Assembly: GCA_964291505.2 (NCBI GenBank)
Contig: OZ220216.1
Span: 2,754,336 to 2,818,335 of the forward strand
Direction: 5' to 3'
DNA: 64,000 nucleotides
Source: Kistimonas sp964291505
GTDB lineage: Bacteria; Pseudomonadota; Gammaproteobacteria; Pseudomonadales; Endozoicomonadaceae
The position numbers and the translations under genes were made by a program. The notes under the pieces are model-generated. The model was not told where the DNA came from. It searched no databases and saw only the letters and a list, made by a program, of their open reading frames with translations. This document shows, piece by piece, positions 1 through 8,710 of this stretch; the stretch's first letter is position 1; each line of letters starts with the position of its first letter.

Positions 1-1080
1 CTCGCCTTTCGCCAGCATATCCACCATACGCTTGTGTGCAGCATCACGGCCAGTGAGCATTTTGCCAGAAAGCAGCACCGTTTCACCCGGCTGCCAATCG
101 CGGATATCTTCTGCGGTGACAGTATCCAGATTGACTCGACGAACACTATCGCCAACTTCCCAGGTGATATCCGGATAATCATCCATGGAGGGAGGCGTTA
201 AGACAGCAGGGCCAGAACCATCCAGAGTGAAATGTGCATGCCGGGTAGCCGCACAATTTGGAATCATGGCCACTGGCTTGGATGCTGCATGGGTTGGGTA
301 ATCCATAATCTTGATATCAAGCACAGTAGTTAGCCCCCCTAACCCCTGCGCTCCAATACCCAGTTTGTTGACTGCCTCGAAGATTTCCAGACGAAGCTCC
401 TCAACTTTGCTTTGCGGACCGCGGTCACGGAGTTCATGGATATCAATAGGATCCATCAGGGACTGCTTCGCCAATACCGCAGCCTTTTCCGCAGTCCCTC
501 CTATGCCGATGCCTAACATACCCGGAGGACACCAGCCTGCGCCCATAGTAGGTACAGTCTTGACGACCCATTCCACAATATCATCCGATGGATTCAACAT
601 AGCCAACTTAGACTTGTTCTCTGATCCACCACCCTTGGCCGCCACCTGGACATCCACCTTGTCACCAGGTACCAGGCTGGTGTGAATAACAGCTGGCGTA
701 TTATCTTTGGTGTTTTGTCTTTTGCCCGCAGGATCCGCAAGAATTGAAGCACGAAGAACATTATCCGGATGCGTATAAGCACGACGAACGCCTTCATTGA
801 CCAGGTCTTCTACCCCCAGCTTGGTATCAAATCGCACATCCATGCCTATTTTGAGGAAAACCGTCACAATCCCGGTATCCTGACAAATAGGACGGCGGCC
901 TGTTGCACACATACGGGAATTAATCAGAATTTGAGCCATGGCATCCTTGGCGGCCTGAGATTGCTCTTTCTCATAGGCTTCATGGACAGCCTTAATAAAA
1001 TCAACCGGATGGTAATAGGAAATGAACTGCAAAGCGTCGGCAATGCTCTGTATAAAATCTTCTTCTCGTATAACAGTCAT
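1..1080 (-). CDS. fumA: Fumarate hydratase, class I (4Fe-4S), 3' part cut by window edge
   Basis: Class I fumarases hydrate fumarate to L-malate in the TCA cycle using an oxygen-sensitive [4Fe-4S] cluster. The reading frame gives 360 residues from the ATG at 1080 and runs off the window without a stop; Pseudomonas-type members are a little over 500 residues. The three expected cluster cysteines are visible: Cys66 (PICQDTG), Cys184 (GWCPPG) and Cys276 (PNCAATRH). The visible end (SGKMLTGRDAAHKRM) is the start of the C-terminal swivelling domain. The gene diverges from the flavoprotein at 1269. L(+)-tartrate dehydratase is a related family, but the uninterrupted alpha-beta layout favours fumarase. 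Confidence 0.9.
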   Translation of the reverse strand, partial: MTVIREEDFIQSIADALQFISYYHPVDFIKAVHEAYEKEQSQAAKDAMAQILINSRMCATGRRPICQDTGIVTVFLKIGMDVRFDTKLGVEDLVNEGVRRAYTHPDNVLRASILADPAGKRQNTKDNTPAVIHTSLVPGDKVDVQVAAKGGGSENKSKLAMLNPSDDIVEWVVKTVPTMGAGWCPPGMLGIGIGGTAEKAAVLAKQSLMDPIDIHELRDRGPQSKVEELRLEIFEAVNKLGIGAQGLGGLTTVLDIKIMDYPTHAASKPVAMIPNCAATRHAHFTLDGSGPAVLTPPSMDDYPDITWEVGDSVRRVNLDTVTAEDIRDWQPGETVLLSGKMLTGRDAAHKRMVDMLAKGE

Positions 1081-1268
1081 CGATTTCCGGACTCCTTTGA
1101 CTGGCGTATCCGCTCGCCTTTCGACGAACAAACCCTTCGCCACGGCTGAACACGGTAATGCATTATTGTGAAGGTGTGATCGGAGTATACCACCATCCAT
1201 AAGAAGAGGGATTCTTTGCCCGGGGCAACTCGGTTACACTCGGAAAAGTTCTAAACAGATGGTTTCCA

Positions 1269-2219
1269 ATGAGAAAGGCAATGGTACAAATCCATTTTAA
1301 TGATAAAGCCTACTGTGCAGACTCTGGAAAATCACTCCTTGAGACATTACTGGAACAGCATTGCCGCATCCCGTGGTCCTGTAGAGCCGGGCTATGCCAT
1401 TCCTGCCTGATGCAGACCACACAGGGCACTGTACCTAAAGAGGCCAGCGCGAATCTTTCGCCAGATCAGGTAGAAAACGGTTATTTCCTGGCCTGCCAAT
1501 GTTATCCCACCAACGACATCATGGTGCGACTACCTGAACGCCACCTTCAGCCACAGCCCGCCGTGATCACTGAAAAGAGCCTGCACTCTCCTACATTACT
1601 CGCAATAAGACTTGCTCCTCGCCTCCCGCTTCAATATCGGCCCGGACAACACATTCTTCTATGGCGTAATACCACAGACAGCAGTCGTTATTGCCTTCTG
1701 TCACAACCTGAACAGGACAGCGAGTTACTGATTCATGTAGAGCGGCGAGCCGGCGGGCATTTCAGTGGCTGGCTGTTTGATGAAGCCACTTGCGGCACCC
1801 AGGTAACCCTCAGTGAACTGGCCGGCCAGTGCCATTACCAGCCAGACCGGGATAACATACCCACCATCATCTTTGGTAGTGGCGTTGGTATTGGTACTGC
1901 CATGGCGATCACCCGTGACACCCTCCTACATAACCCCTCATCGGTCCTTGCAACACTTTTGCATGCAGATAACGCATCACCCGAAACATTTTACCTTCAG
2001 CATCATGACCTTCCTTCACCGCTTCTCCAGCCTATCACGTTGCAATCTCCGATAGAGAGAATCGATGAACTGCTGGCAGAGCGCCGCTTCCAAAACGCAC
2101 AGATCAAATTGATGGGTCAGAGTGACTGTGTACTCAACTTAGAGCACATGCTGAAAAAAAGAAGGTACCCTGACACACACCTGGTTACTCAGCCCTTTTC
2201 CCCCAGAGCAGCCGACTGA
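1269..2219 (+). CDS. 2Fe-2S ferredoxin / FAD-NAD(P)H oxidoreductase (CDP-6-deoxy-delta-3,4-glucoseen reductase-like)
   Basis: A cytoplasmic electron-transfer flavoprotein of 316 residues. Residues about 5-95 form a plant-type ferredoxin domain with cluster cysteines in CRAGLCHSC and the later ACQC. It is followed by an FAD-binding barrel, with RYCLLS in place of the usual RxYS motif, and an NAD(P)-binding domain starting at IIFGSGVGIGTAMAI. The weak FAD motif and altered glycine loop make cofactor preference uncertain. A second in-frame ATG at 1281 is an alternative start; neither has a well-spaced ribosome binding site. Its 3' end overlaps the convergent lipoprotein gene by 31 bases. The substrate cannot be told from the sequence. 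Confidence 0.8.
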   Translation: MRKAMVQIHFNDKAYCADSGKSLLETLLEQHCRIPWSCRAGLCHSCLMQTTQGTVPKEASANLSPDQVENGYFLACQCYPTNDIMVRLPERHLQPQPAVITEKSLHSPTLLAIRLAPRLPLQYRPGQHILLWRNTTDSSRYCLLSQPEQDSELLIHVERRAGGHFSGWLFDEATCGTQVTLSELAGQCHYQPDRDNIPTIIFGSGVGIGTAMAITRDTLLHNPSSVLATLLHADNASPETFYLQHHDLPSPLLQPITLQSPIERIDELLAERRFQNAQIKLMGQSDCVLNLEHMLKKRRYPDTHLVTQPFSPRAAD

Positions 2220-3727
2220 TTGGCACGAGTATAGGAAGACTCAGGGTATAAATCAGGTATAACTGAAACACTGGATGTCACAACCATGTCTGGATAAGGT
2301 GCATTGTCAAAAGCCAGCTCAACAAACCACGCCTTCCAACCAGATTCGGGCGATTCAACGTCAAGACTGAACTGACAAGGTTCTTCTCTGTGAATTGCTA
2401 CATTTTCGGGTTTATATTGCAACCCGTTCTGGGAAAGTGCTGTCATTCGAAAATCGCGAGCCTCTGGATTGGTCACCTGCCACAAAACAGCACGCTTTGG
2501 GCAAACCGGCATACTCGCAATCAACCGCCCTGCTCCCGGACGACTCCAGCTCACATCAGGTAGTGTGCGGTTTTCAACCCTTGCACCAAGAAAGGCTTCA
2601 AACATATCTGTAGCACGTGCCAGTCCGCCGGGATCCCTGAAGACATAATGCCGACTATTGGGAAACGTACGCATCCATGTCGGCCCCAGGAGTTCATGCA
2701 GATAGAGTTTTGCAGAATCAGGTGGGAAAAAATCATCACCTGACGCAGTCACAATATATTTAGGCATGTTCAGACGAGCACGGTAGCGATAGGGGTCCAC
2801 CAACATCAACAAACGATACATTTCAGGGGTGTGGACATAGGAAAAGACATCATGCTCGGGCGCATAATAATCACTGAGCGCTGGAATGGAGCCTTGATGA
2901 GCCTTATAAACATGATCGATAAACGCCTCACTTTTGAGAATATCAATCACAACGGGAATGAGTGAATCGGTTCGTTTATCAACGGCGGCAGTTAGCCATG
3001 CGGTCCACCCCCGCTTGGATGCACCTGCAAGGACAAATTGCTCCACCTCAATACCTTTATACGATAACACCGCCTGAACGGTATCCATCGCCCGTACCGC
3101 AGACTTAACCATGGGAAACTGTAACAGCAGTGACTCACTTTCCTCAGGGTCCTTTAGGTAGTGGTACCAAGTCCAGGCAATAAGGTCATCTTCCTTACGC
3201 GGCTTACCATCAGAAAAGCGCAGATATTGATTGGGCACGTCCTTCAAATCAACGACTACAGCACCAGTACTGGCAGCAATTTTTGCAAAATCCACCTGAT
3301 TGAACACATCGTATATCACGTCTCCATATTCAGGATCACGTGGGTATCGAGTCCCCCCATCAATAAACAAAAACGCTTTTTCTGAACGAACAACCTCCGG
3401 TCGGTAAATCATCAACCGATGACGCCAAACCGGTTCTGAAACACCATATTTAATCGCCGCAGACCAAGTCTGCGAGATCATGCTGACCTGATACAACTTT
3501 ACTTTAGCGTTGACTTCAGCAACTGTTTGCCACGTCTCACCTTCCAATGTCCATTCCCAGCTACTATCAGGACGCTGAATATAGTCATCCAACGCAGTCC
3601 TTTGCACAGGTCGTTCCTCCTTTGCTCTCATGCCACAGGCAGACAGCACAGGCATTACTGACAGCACGCCAGCAAGAACAAGCACCACCAATCTACCACC
3701 ATTAAACATGAAACTTGTGCAAGCCAT
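2189..3727 (-). CDS. PhoPQ-activated pathogenicity-related family lipoprotein (PqaA-like)
   Basis: A 512-residue member of the PhoPQ_related family (PF10142), alpha/beta-hydrolase-like exported proteins named for PqaA of Salmonella. Residues 1-31 are a lipoprotein signal with lipobox LSAC. The body shows IDGGTRYPRD, the nucleophile-elbow-like GASKRGWTAWL, and a late GDDFFPPDS segment with a following SRHYVF that could supply the acid and base. Family members are predicted hydrolases but the substrate is unknown. The ATG at 3727 follows GGAAGA; a second in-frame ATG at 3709 would also keep the signal. It converges on and overlaps the flavoprotein gene. Confidence 0.8.
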   Translation of the reverse strand: MACTSFMFNGGRLVVLVLAGVLSVMPVLSACGMRAKEERPVQRTALDDYIQRPDSSWEWTLEGETWQTVAEVNAKVKLYQVSMISQTWSAAIKYGVSEPVWRHRLMIYRPEVVRSEKAFLFIDGGTRYPRDPEYGDVIYDVFNQVDFAKIAASTGAVVVDLKDVPNQYLRFSDGKPRKEDDLIAWTWYHYLKDPEESESLLLQFPMVKSAVRAMDTVQAVLSYKGIEVEQFVLAGASKRGWTAWLTAAVDKRTDSLIPVVIDILKSEAFIDHVYKAHQGSIPALSDYYAPEHDVFSYVHTPEMYRLLMLVDPYRYRARLNMPKYIVTASGDDFFPPDSAKLYLHELLGPTWMRTFPNSRHYVFRDPGGLARATDMFEAFLGARVENRTLPDVSWSRPGAGRLIASMPVCPKRAVLWQVTNPEARDFRMTALSQNGLQYKPENVAIHREEPCQFSLDVESPESGWKAWFVELAFDNAPYPDMVVTSSVSVIPDLYPESSYTRANQSAALGEKG

Positions 3728-3840
3728 GCCATTCTTCCCAATTAATACTTAAGCAGAGTAGTCATATCGTGCCCCTACAGGGTATGACATAATGCCCGGG
3801 CCCACTGACAAAATGACGATAACAGGGCTGGTGCCTGAAC

Positions 3841-4608
3841 ATGACCGATTCCATACAGACAGACGTCGTCGAACGGATCCTGAAAATTCGGATCGTTCGT
3901 CCCGAAAGAAAGAACGCCTTGACGCACACCATGTATGACGCATTGACAGCTGCACTGCAGCAGGCGGATGACAAGAGCGACATACGAGCCATCTTCATCA
4001 CCGGTACCGAAGACTGTTTTACCAGTGGGAACGATGTGCAGGATTTCCTGTCCCACCCTCCCTCAGGTCCGGACAGCCCGGTATTTCGTTTCATGCGCAC
4101 GCTGCAACAAAGCCGGAAGCCAGTCATTGCTGCCGTGAACGGTGCAGCTGTCGGCATCGGCGCGACGCTTCTACTGCATTGCGACCTCGTTTACCTGGGA
4201 CCGGATGCCAAGCTCCAGATGCCCTTTGTCAAACTGGGGCTCTGCCCGGAATACGCGTCCAGCCTTTTATTACCCGCATTGGTCGGTCACCGTCGGGCGA
4301 CAGAACTGCTGTTACTGGGTAAAACCATGCGTGCTGAGGAAGCCGTCAGCGCAGGCATTGCAAATGCTGTTTTTAATCAGGATTACCAGGAAAAAGCGCT
4401 GGATAAGGCCCAGGAAATTGCCGCTTTACCACCGGCAGCCATCCGCACGGCCAAACAGCTCATGAAAGAGACGCTGGAAGAACAGGTCTCACGGCAAATA
4501 GCCCGGGAAGGCGCCGCCTTTGTGGAACGCCTTTCGTCACCGGAGGCCCGGGAGGCGATGATGGCATTTATGCAGAAACGTCCGGCCGATTTCAGTCCAT
4601 TTGAGTAA
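3841..4608 (+). CDS. Enoyl-CoA hydratase/isomerase family protein, probable delta3,delta2-enoyl-CoA isomerase
   Basis: A 255-residue crotonase-fold enzyme. The oxyanion-hole segments are visible (SGNDVQDF and NGAAVGIGATLL). Both hydratase glutamates of rat crotonase are replaced: the Glu144 position reads Thr109 (GIGATLL) and the Glu164 position reads Phe129. Glu137 in GLCPEYASS sits where peroxisomal-type delta3,delta2-enoyl-CoA isomerases keep their single catalytic glutamate. I therefore infer double-bond isomerisation in unsaturated fatty acid beta-oxidation rather than hydration. No other beta-oxidation gene is adjacent. It diverges from the PqaA-like gene and is followed by a hairpin at 4626-4649. 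Confidence 0.82.
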   Translation: MTDSIQTDVVERILKIRIVRPERKNALTHTMYDALTAALQQADDKSDIRAIFITGTEDCFTSGNDVQDFLSHPPSGPDSPVFRFMRTLQQSRKPVIAAVNGAAVGIGATLLLHCDLVYLGPDAKLQMPFVKLGLCPEYASSLLLPALVGHRRATELLLLGKTMRAEEAVSAGIANAVFNQDYQEKALDKAQEIAALPPAAIRTAKQLMKETLEEQVSRQIAREGAAFVERLSSPEAREAMMAFMQKRPADFSPFE

Positions 4609-4625
4609 ACGTTTATCAACAATGT

Positions 4626-4649
4626 GTCAGGCAGCATTCGCTGCCTGAC
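4626..4649. terminator. Hairpin between convergent genes
   Basis: A perfect 9-bp inverted repeat (GTCAGGCAG / CTGCCTGAC) with a 6-base loop lies between the enoyl-CoA isomerase gene and the convergent lipoprotein gene, so it could end transcription from both sides. No strong T-run follows on either strand. Confidence 0.55.
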
Positions 4650-4659
4650 CATTCAATCA

Positions 4660-5292
4660 CTAGAACCACCACCAGGACTTATTCCCCACCGTCGGAGGCG
4701 TTGTCTCCTGAACCGGTGCCGACAACATAACAACAGGATTCAGTTGCCGGGTCTGTTCCAGTTCTGCTTTGGCCGATGAGTGTGAAACAAACTGCATGGG
4801 GCCATCACCCAATGGCATATCATCTGCCGTCAGATCCAGTCTGGGCGACGTTAGCTCGGCATAACGCAGGAAGTAAGTTGCCCCACCAGCTACATCGAGA
4901 GAGAAACTGGCAATCCGATTGAAGTTGATAGGCTGCTCAGCCAAAAAGGAATCTTCCAGAAAAAACAGGTCCAACCCAAAGAACGGGCGCTTGAGCATGA
5001 ACTGATATTGACCCGGAGTCAGCGCCAGCATTTGATAGCCATTGCTACTGATATTCACGACAGGTTCGCCGTTTATGTAAACCGTTGGCGCTTCCAGTTC
5101 CTGCTCGGCCCATTCACTGTAGGGGCGATAGATAATGACATGGGCGTTATCGAGTTCAGGTGTAGCCTGCGCCGCATACAGCGGGCCTTCAACAGGTTTC
5201 AGGTAAGCACCGAACGTTCTGTCCCAGGAGCTGCAGGCAGTCATCAAATAAAGGACGCAAAGCACAGCGCTGATTCGGCTGAGTAATTTCAT
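4660..5292 (-). CDS. Outer-membrane/periplasmic lipoprotein, DUF2846-like
   Basis: A 210-residue predicted lipoprotein with signal MKLLSRISAVLCVLYLMTAC and its lipobox ending at Cys20. The start at 5292 is chosen because GGAG lies 10 bases upstream; an ATG six codons earlier lacks this. The middle (VIIYRP, VYINGEPV, LTPGQYQFML) resembles the DUF2846 pattern of small beta-rich lipoproteins that present a short strand-loop motif. The C-terminus is unusual, ending KSWWWF. No function is known. The neighbouring MarC-family gene lies upstream on the same strand 62 bases away. Confidence 0.65.
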   Translation of the reverse strand: MKLLSRISAVLCVLYLMTACSSWDRTFGAYLKPVEGPLYAAQATPELDNAHVIIYRPYSEWAEQELEAPTVYINGEPVVNISSNGYQMLALTPGQYQFMLKRPFFGLDLFFLEDSFLAEQPINFNRIASFSLDVAGGATYFLRYAELTSPRLDLTADDMPLGDGPMQFVSHSSAKAELEQTRQLNPVVMLSAPVQETTPPTVGNKSWWWF

Positions 5293-5354
5293 TATTGTTA
5301 TTCTCCACACAGTGCGCGCCCATTCTGCCTGTTTTTTTCAGACTGCGCCATCCA

Positions 5355-5963
5355 TCACGCAGCCATCCAGGGCGCAACCCCAATGGCAGTCATAATCAGC
5401 TCAACCGACAGTGCCGCCAGTATCATGCCCATAATACGGACAATGATTGCTGAACCGTTATGCCCAATCACCTTGAATATACGGTCAGCCATGAGCATCA
5501 GGCCACAGGTCACCAACAAGACCAGTAACAGCACCGCGGCCGTCGCCATCTGCTGATAGAGCGTTTTGACGTGGTTATCCGTCAGTGTTATCACGGCCAT
5601 GATCGCCCCGGGGCTCGCAATGGACGGAACTGCCAGCGGGAAAACAGCCAGATCATGCCCCGGTTCGGTTTCTCCCGGCTCTTGAATATGTGTCGAAAAG
5701 ATCATCTGCAAACCAAACAGAAACAGAATGACACCACCGGCTAACTGCAGCGAGATCAGTTTGATATCCATCGCCGTCAATATCAGCTGCCCAAGAATCA
5801 GTGCAGCAATCAGCACCATACTCGCATACAGCGTCGCCTTGATCGCGGTTTTTCGTCGTTGCTGGGCAGACAATCGTGCCGTGAGTCCGGTGAACAATGC
5901 CAGCGTTCCTACCGGGTCAATTGTCGACCACAACATCATGAAATCTTTCACTAAAAATTCCAT
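5355..5963 (-). CDS. MarC family integral membrane protein
   Basis: A 202-residue protein of about six hydrophobic helices matching the MarC/YchE/YhgN family (UPF0056). It starts with MEFLVKDFMMLWSTIDPVGTLALF, in which the N-terminal DPxG segment is typical, and has a second conserved segment PLAVPSIASPGAIMAVI. Despite the old name, MarC proteins are not shown to confer multiple antibiotic resistance, and their transport substrate is unknown. It lies upstream of the DUF2846-like lipoprotein on the same strand and may be co-transcribed with it. Confidence 0.85.
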   Translation of the reverse strand: MEFLVKDFMMLWSTIDPVGTLALFTGLTARLSAQQRRKTAIKATLYASMVLIAALILGQLILTAMDIKLISLQLAGGVILFLFGLQMIFSTHIQEPGETEPGHDLAVFPLAVPSIASPGAIMAVITLTDNHVKTLYQQMATAAVLLLVLLVTCGLMLMADRIFKVIGHNGSAIIVRIMGMILAALSVELIMTAIGVAPWMAA

Positions 5964-6193
5964 TGAGTACCACCTGAGGTTATTCCGTTACTGTCGGCGC
6001 GTTATTTATCAGAAATCACTGATTACCACCAACCCCTTTATGTAGCGTATTGTTGGCAGTACGAAAATCTGACAATTACCATCTGACGGAAGACCACTGT
6101 CAGCCGATACAGATCAATAATCGCTGCCGGTAAGCGGCATACCATAACGAAGCAGAAGACCCTGATCGGTTCTAAACGGGGGAAGTAACAAGC

Positions 6194-7564
6194 ATGCAAC
6201 TGTCATTCCTGGGCGCTGCCGGTACCGTTACCGGCTCCAAGTATCTCGTGACATTCCACGGTTTTCGGCTATTGGTCGACTGTGGTCTTTACCAGGGACT
6301 CAAAGACTACCGTCGTCGAAACTGGCAACCTTTGCCAATACCAGCGGAAGATATCGACGCTATCGTCCTGACCCATGCGCATATTGACCACAGCGGTTAT
6401 CTGCCGGCACTGGTCAGACAAGGTTATGACGGCCCCGTCTACTGCAGTCAGGGCACCAGAGACTTATGCCGGGTACTCCTCCCAGACGCTGGGTACCTTC
6501 AGGAAGAAGACGCCCGCTTTGCGAACAAGCATGGTTTTTCGAAACACCAACCCGCCCTGCCACTCTACACAGAAGAAGACGCCCGCCGTTCGTTAAAACT
6601 GTTTCGGCCTCTCCCTAGCGATACTATTAACGACATTGGTAATGGTTTAACCCTGCGACTCAGGCCTGCGGGTCATATTCTCGGTGCCTGCACACTGGAG
6701 GTGTTCAATGGTCGACACCTCCTCTGCTTCAGCGGCGATCTTGGCCGTGCTGACGACCCCATTATGTACCCACCCGATCCAATGCCACGGGCCGATTACC
6801 TGGTACTGGAATCCACCTACGGTGATCGCCTGCATGCAGAAACGGATTCGTTAGCGACACTGGAACAGATAATCAACAAAACCGCTAAACGGGGTGGCAT
6901 TGTACTGATGCCCGCATTCGCGGTTGGCAGGGCACAACTGGCCTTGCATATGATCAGCCAGCTCAAGCTTCAGAACCGTATTCCCCGCGAATTGCCGGTC
7001 TATCTCAACAGTCCCATGGCGATCAAGGCTACCGAGCTGTTTTACCAGCACCCGGAGAAACACCGGTTGACGCGTGAAGACTGTGAACGCATTGATGCCG
7101 GTACCCTGTATGTGCGCACCATGGAAGAGTCCATGGCGCTGAACCGGCGCACCTTCCCTGCCATCATCATCTCGGCCAGTGGTATGGCCAGCGGAGGACG
7201 CGTCCTGCACCACCTGACCACATTGGCCCCCAATCATCGTAACAGCATCGTGTTCATGGGATTTCAGGCACCGGGCACTCGTGGTGAAAAAATGGTGAAT
7301 GGCGCGAGAGAAGTGAAAATCCACGGCCGGCAGGTGGCAATCAATGCGGATGTTCATAATCTGGAGGGCTTATCGGCCCATGCCGATTACCAGGGGATTC
7401 TCGACTGGCTCACAGCTGTGCATCAGCCTCCCAAGAAAGTCTTCATCACCCACGGTGAACCCAGGGCATCGGATGCATTAGCGGACCATATTCAGACACG
7501 TTTTGGCTGGTCGGCCGACGTACCGGAACTGGGTACAACGATTGAGATTCCGGATCCCGACTGA
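6194..7564 (+). CDS. MBL-fold beta-CASP RNA-processing metallohydrolase
   Basis: A 456-residue cytoplasmic member of the YSH1/CPSF-like beta-CASP group of metallo-beta-lactamases, which act as RNA nucleases. The zinc motif HAHIDHSGY is at about residues 62-70, SGDLG and ESTYGDR follow, the beta-CASP domain contains PAFAVGRAQ, and the C-terminal part has ISASGMASGGR, LSAHADYQG and FITHGEP. Length matches bacterial YsaA-like members. A clear ribosome binding site (GGGGGAAG) precedes the ATG. Its stop codon abuts the stop of the convergent superoxide-reductase-like gene, the two forming TGATCA. The natural RNA targets of the bacterial enzymes are mostly unknown. Confidence 0.87.
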   Translation: MQLSFLGAAGTVTGSKYLVTFHGFRLLVDCGLYQGLKDYRRRNWQPLPIPAEDIDAIVLTHAHIDHSGYLPALVRQGYDGPVYCSQGTRDLCRVLLPDAGYLQEEDARFANKHGFSKHQPALPLYTEEDARRSLKLFRPLPSDTINDIGNGLTLRLRPAGHILGACTLEVFNGRHLLCFSGDLGRADDPIMYPPDPMPRADYLVLESTYGDRLHAETDSLATLEQIINKTAKRGGIVLMPAFAVGRAQLALHMISQLKLQNRIPRELPVYLNSPMAIKATELFYQHPEKHRLTREDCERIDAGTLYVRTMEESMALNRRTFPAIIISASGMASGGRVLHHLTTLAPNHRNSIVFMGFQAPGTRGEKMVNGAREVKIHGRQVAINADVHNLEGLSAHADYQGILDWLTAVHQPPKKVFITHGEPRASDALADHIQTRFGWSADVPELGTTIEIPDPD

Positions 7565-7984
7565 TCAGACACTGAAACGCTTCATCCAGAGCCCATGGAG
7601 ATTACAGTCACTCACGGCGAACAGTACGCTTCCCGGCGGCAGGCGCAGCACAAACAGCCCTTCCGCCACAGACAGCGTTTCGTGAAATGACATACCACAC
7701 AGCTCCTGACGCTGATGATCATACAGGCGAATAGCGGAAATATGGTGCGCAACGGTCTGGACATGCCGGACCACAATGCCAATGCGCACCAGCTCCCCTT
7801 CCCGGCAGATTGTTACATCCGGAATGTGGGCGTCACCACCCGCCCGACTCTGCCAACCACCCGTTAGCGTAACCGGCTGTACAGCGCCTGCCACAGTATT
7901 TCGCCCTATACCCAGCGCCATTGATGCAGAGCCAACCACCAGTCCGTAATGAAGGAAGGTTCTTCTCATCATGCCATCACTCAT
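7565..7984 (-). CDS. Tat-exported superoxide reductase-like protein (desulfoferrodoxin iron-binding domain)
   Basis: A 139-residue protein with a twin-arginine-type leader (MMRRTFLHYG followed by a hydrophobic stretch) and one neelaredoxin/desulfoferrodoxin-like domain. All five ligands of the superoxide reductase Fe(His)4Cys centre can be placed: His53, His74, His80, Cys127 and His130. The spacing matches the family: HxxxxxH for the middle pair and CNLH for the last pair. It lacks the N-terminal rubredoxin-like domain. I infer a periplasmic iron protein; superoxide reductase activity is untested. The start at 7984 follows GAGGTG at 7-base spacing; an upstream in-frame ATG at 8008 is less likely. 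Confidence 0.72.
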   Translation of the reverse strand: MSDGMMRRTFLHYGLVVGSASMALGIGRNTVAGAVQPVTLTGGWQSRAGGDAHIPDVTICREGELVRIGIVVRHVQTVAHHISAIRLYDHQRQELCGMSFHETLSVAEGLFVLRLPPGSVLFAVSDCNLHGLWMKRFSV

Positions 7985-8114
7985 TGCACTGCACCTCGAC
8001 CACCCCATACTGCAGCAAGCCTAGCAATGAAAGCACCTGAGAGAGTGGTCACGCCCCCATAGAGATGGCAGAATACTCCGAGAATCAATAACAACAATAA
8101 AGACAAGAACAGCC

Positions 8115-8603
8115 ATGAAGTTGACCAGACAACTTTATTCCTTACTGCTTCTGCTGAGTTCAATCTCGCTTGCTCAAGCCGCAGAAAAGGATACTCCCGA
8201 ACAAGCCGGTAAGATTTACGATATGGGCGATGGCTACCATAATTATCCGCCTGATCACACCGAACCCCCAGCAGATGCCCCTCTGCGCTATGGCCGCACC
8301 ACGTCTCTGACCTTCCCTCTGCCCAGTATGGCCAGTGAAGACATGGCTGATGCATCAGTCCCTGGCGCCCTTCAGGCAACGGCTGCGGGTCAATCAAACG
8401 ATGATGAACGGGAAAAGCATAACGTCAATGTAGGGATCACGATCGAAGAACTGGAAGATACCATTGATTTAGCACTGCCGGATGACAATCTGGCCAACCA
8501 GGGGCAACAACGGCCAACCACCATCAGCATTGACGTGACCTACAGTAATGACAGTTCAACGGATGTGCATGTTACGGCAACGACCACGTCGTACAATGAA
8601 TAG
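8115..8603 (+). CDS. Hypothetical exported protein
   Basis: A 162-residue protein with a clear Sec signal peptide (MKLTRQLYSLLLLLSSISLAQA, cleavage after AQA). The mature part is acidic and low in hydrophobic residues: DMGDGYHNYPPDH and PPADAPLRYG near the start, an acidic IEELEDTIDLALPDD segment, and a Thr/Ser-rich end. I do not recognise a family. It diverges from the superoxide-reductase-like gene and faces a small gene on the other strand across a long perfect inverted repeat. Secretion to the periplasm is the only role that can be supported. Confidence 0.6.
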   Translation: MKLTRQLYSLLLLLSSISLAQAAEKDTPEQAGKIYDMGDGYHNYPPDHTEPPADAPLRYGRTTSLTFPLPSMASEDMADASVPGALQATAAGQSNDDEREKHNVNVGITIEELEDTIDLALPDDNLANQGQQRPTTISIDVTYSNDSSTDVHVTATTTSYNE

Positions 8604-8668
8604 CCTTAAATCAAACAGTGATATTAATTAGAGCAAAGGTTAAATATAAAAGGAAAAATTAAAAGTAT

Positions 8669-8710
8669 TTAAATAGCCTTATTAAGAATGACGTTAATAA
8701 GGCTATTTAA
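8669..8710. terminator. Perfect 17-bp inverted repeat, bidirectional terminator candidate
   Basis: The arms TTAAATAGCCTTATTAA and its exact complement flank an 8-base loop between two convergent genes. On the minus strand the stem is followed by a T-rich stretch, as expected for an intrinsic terminator. The right arm overlaps the stop codon of the minus-strand gene at 8707. Confidence 0.65.
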
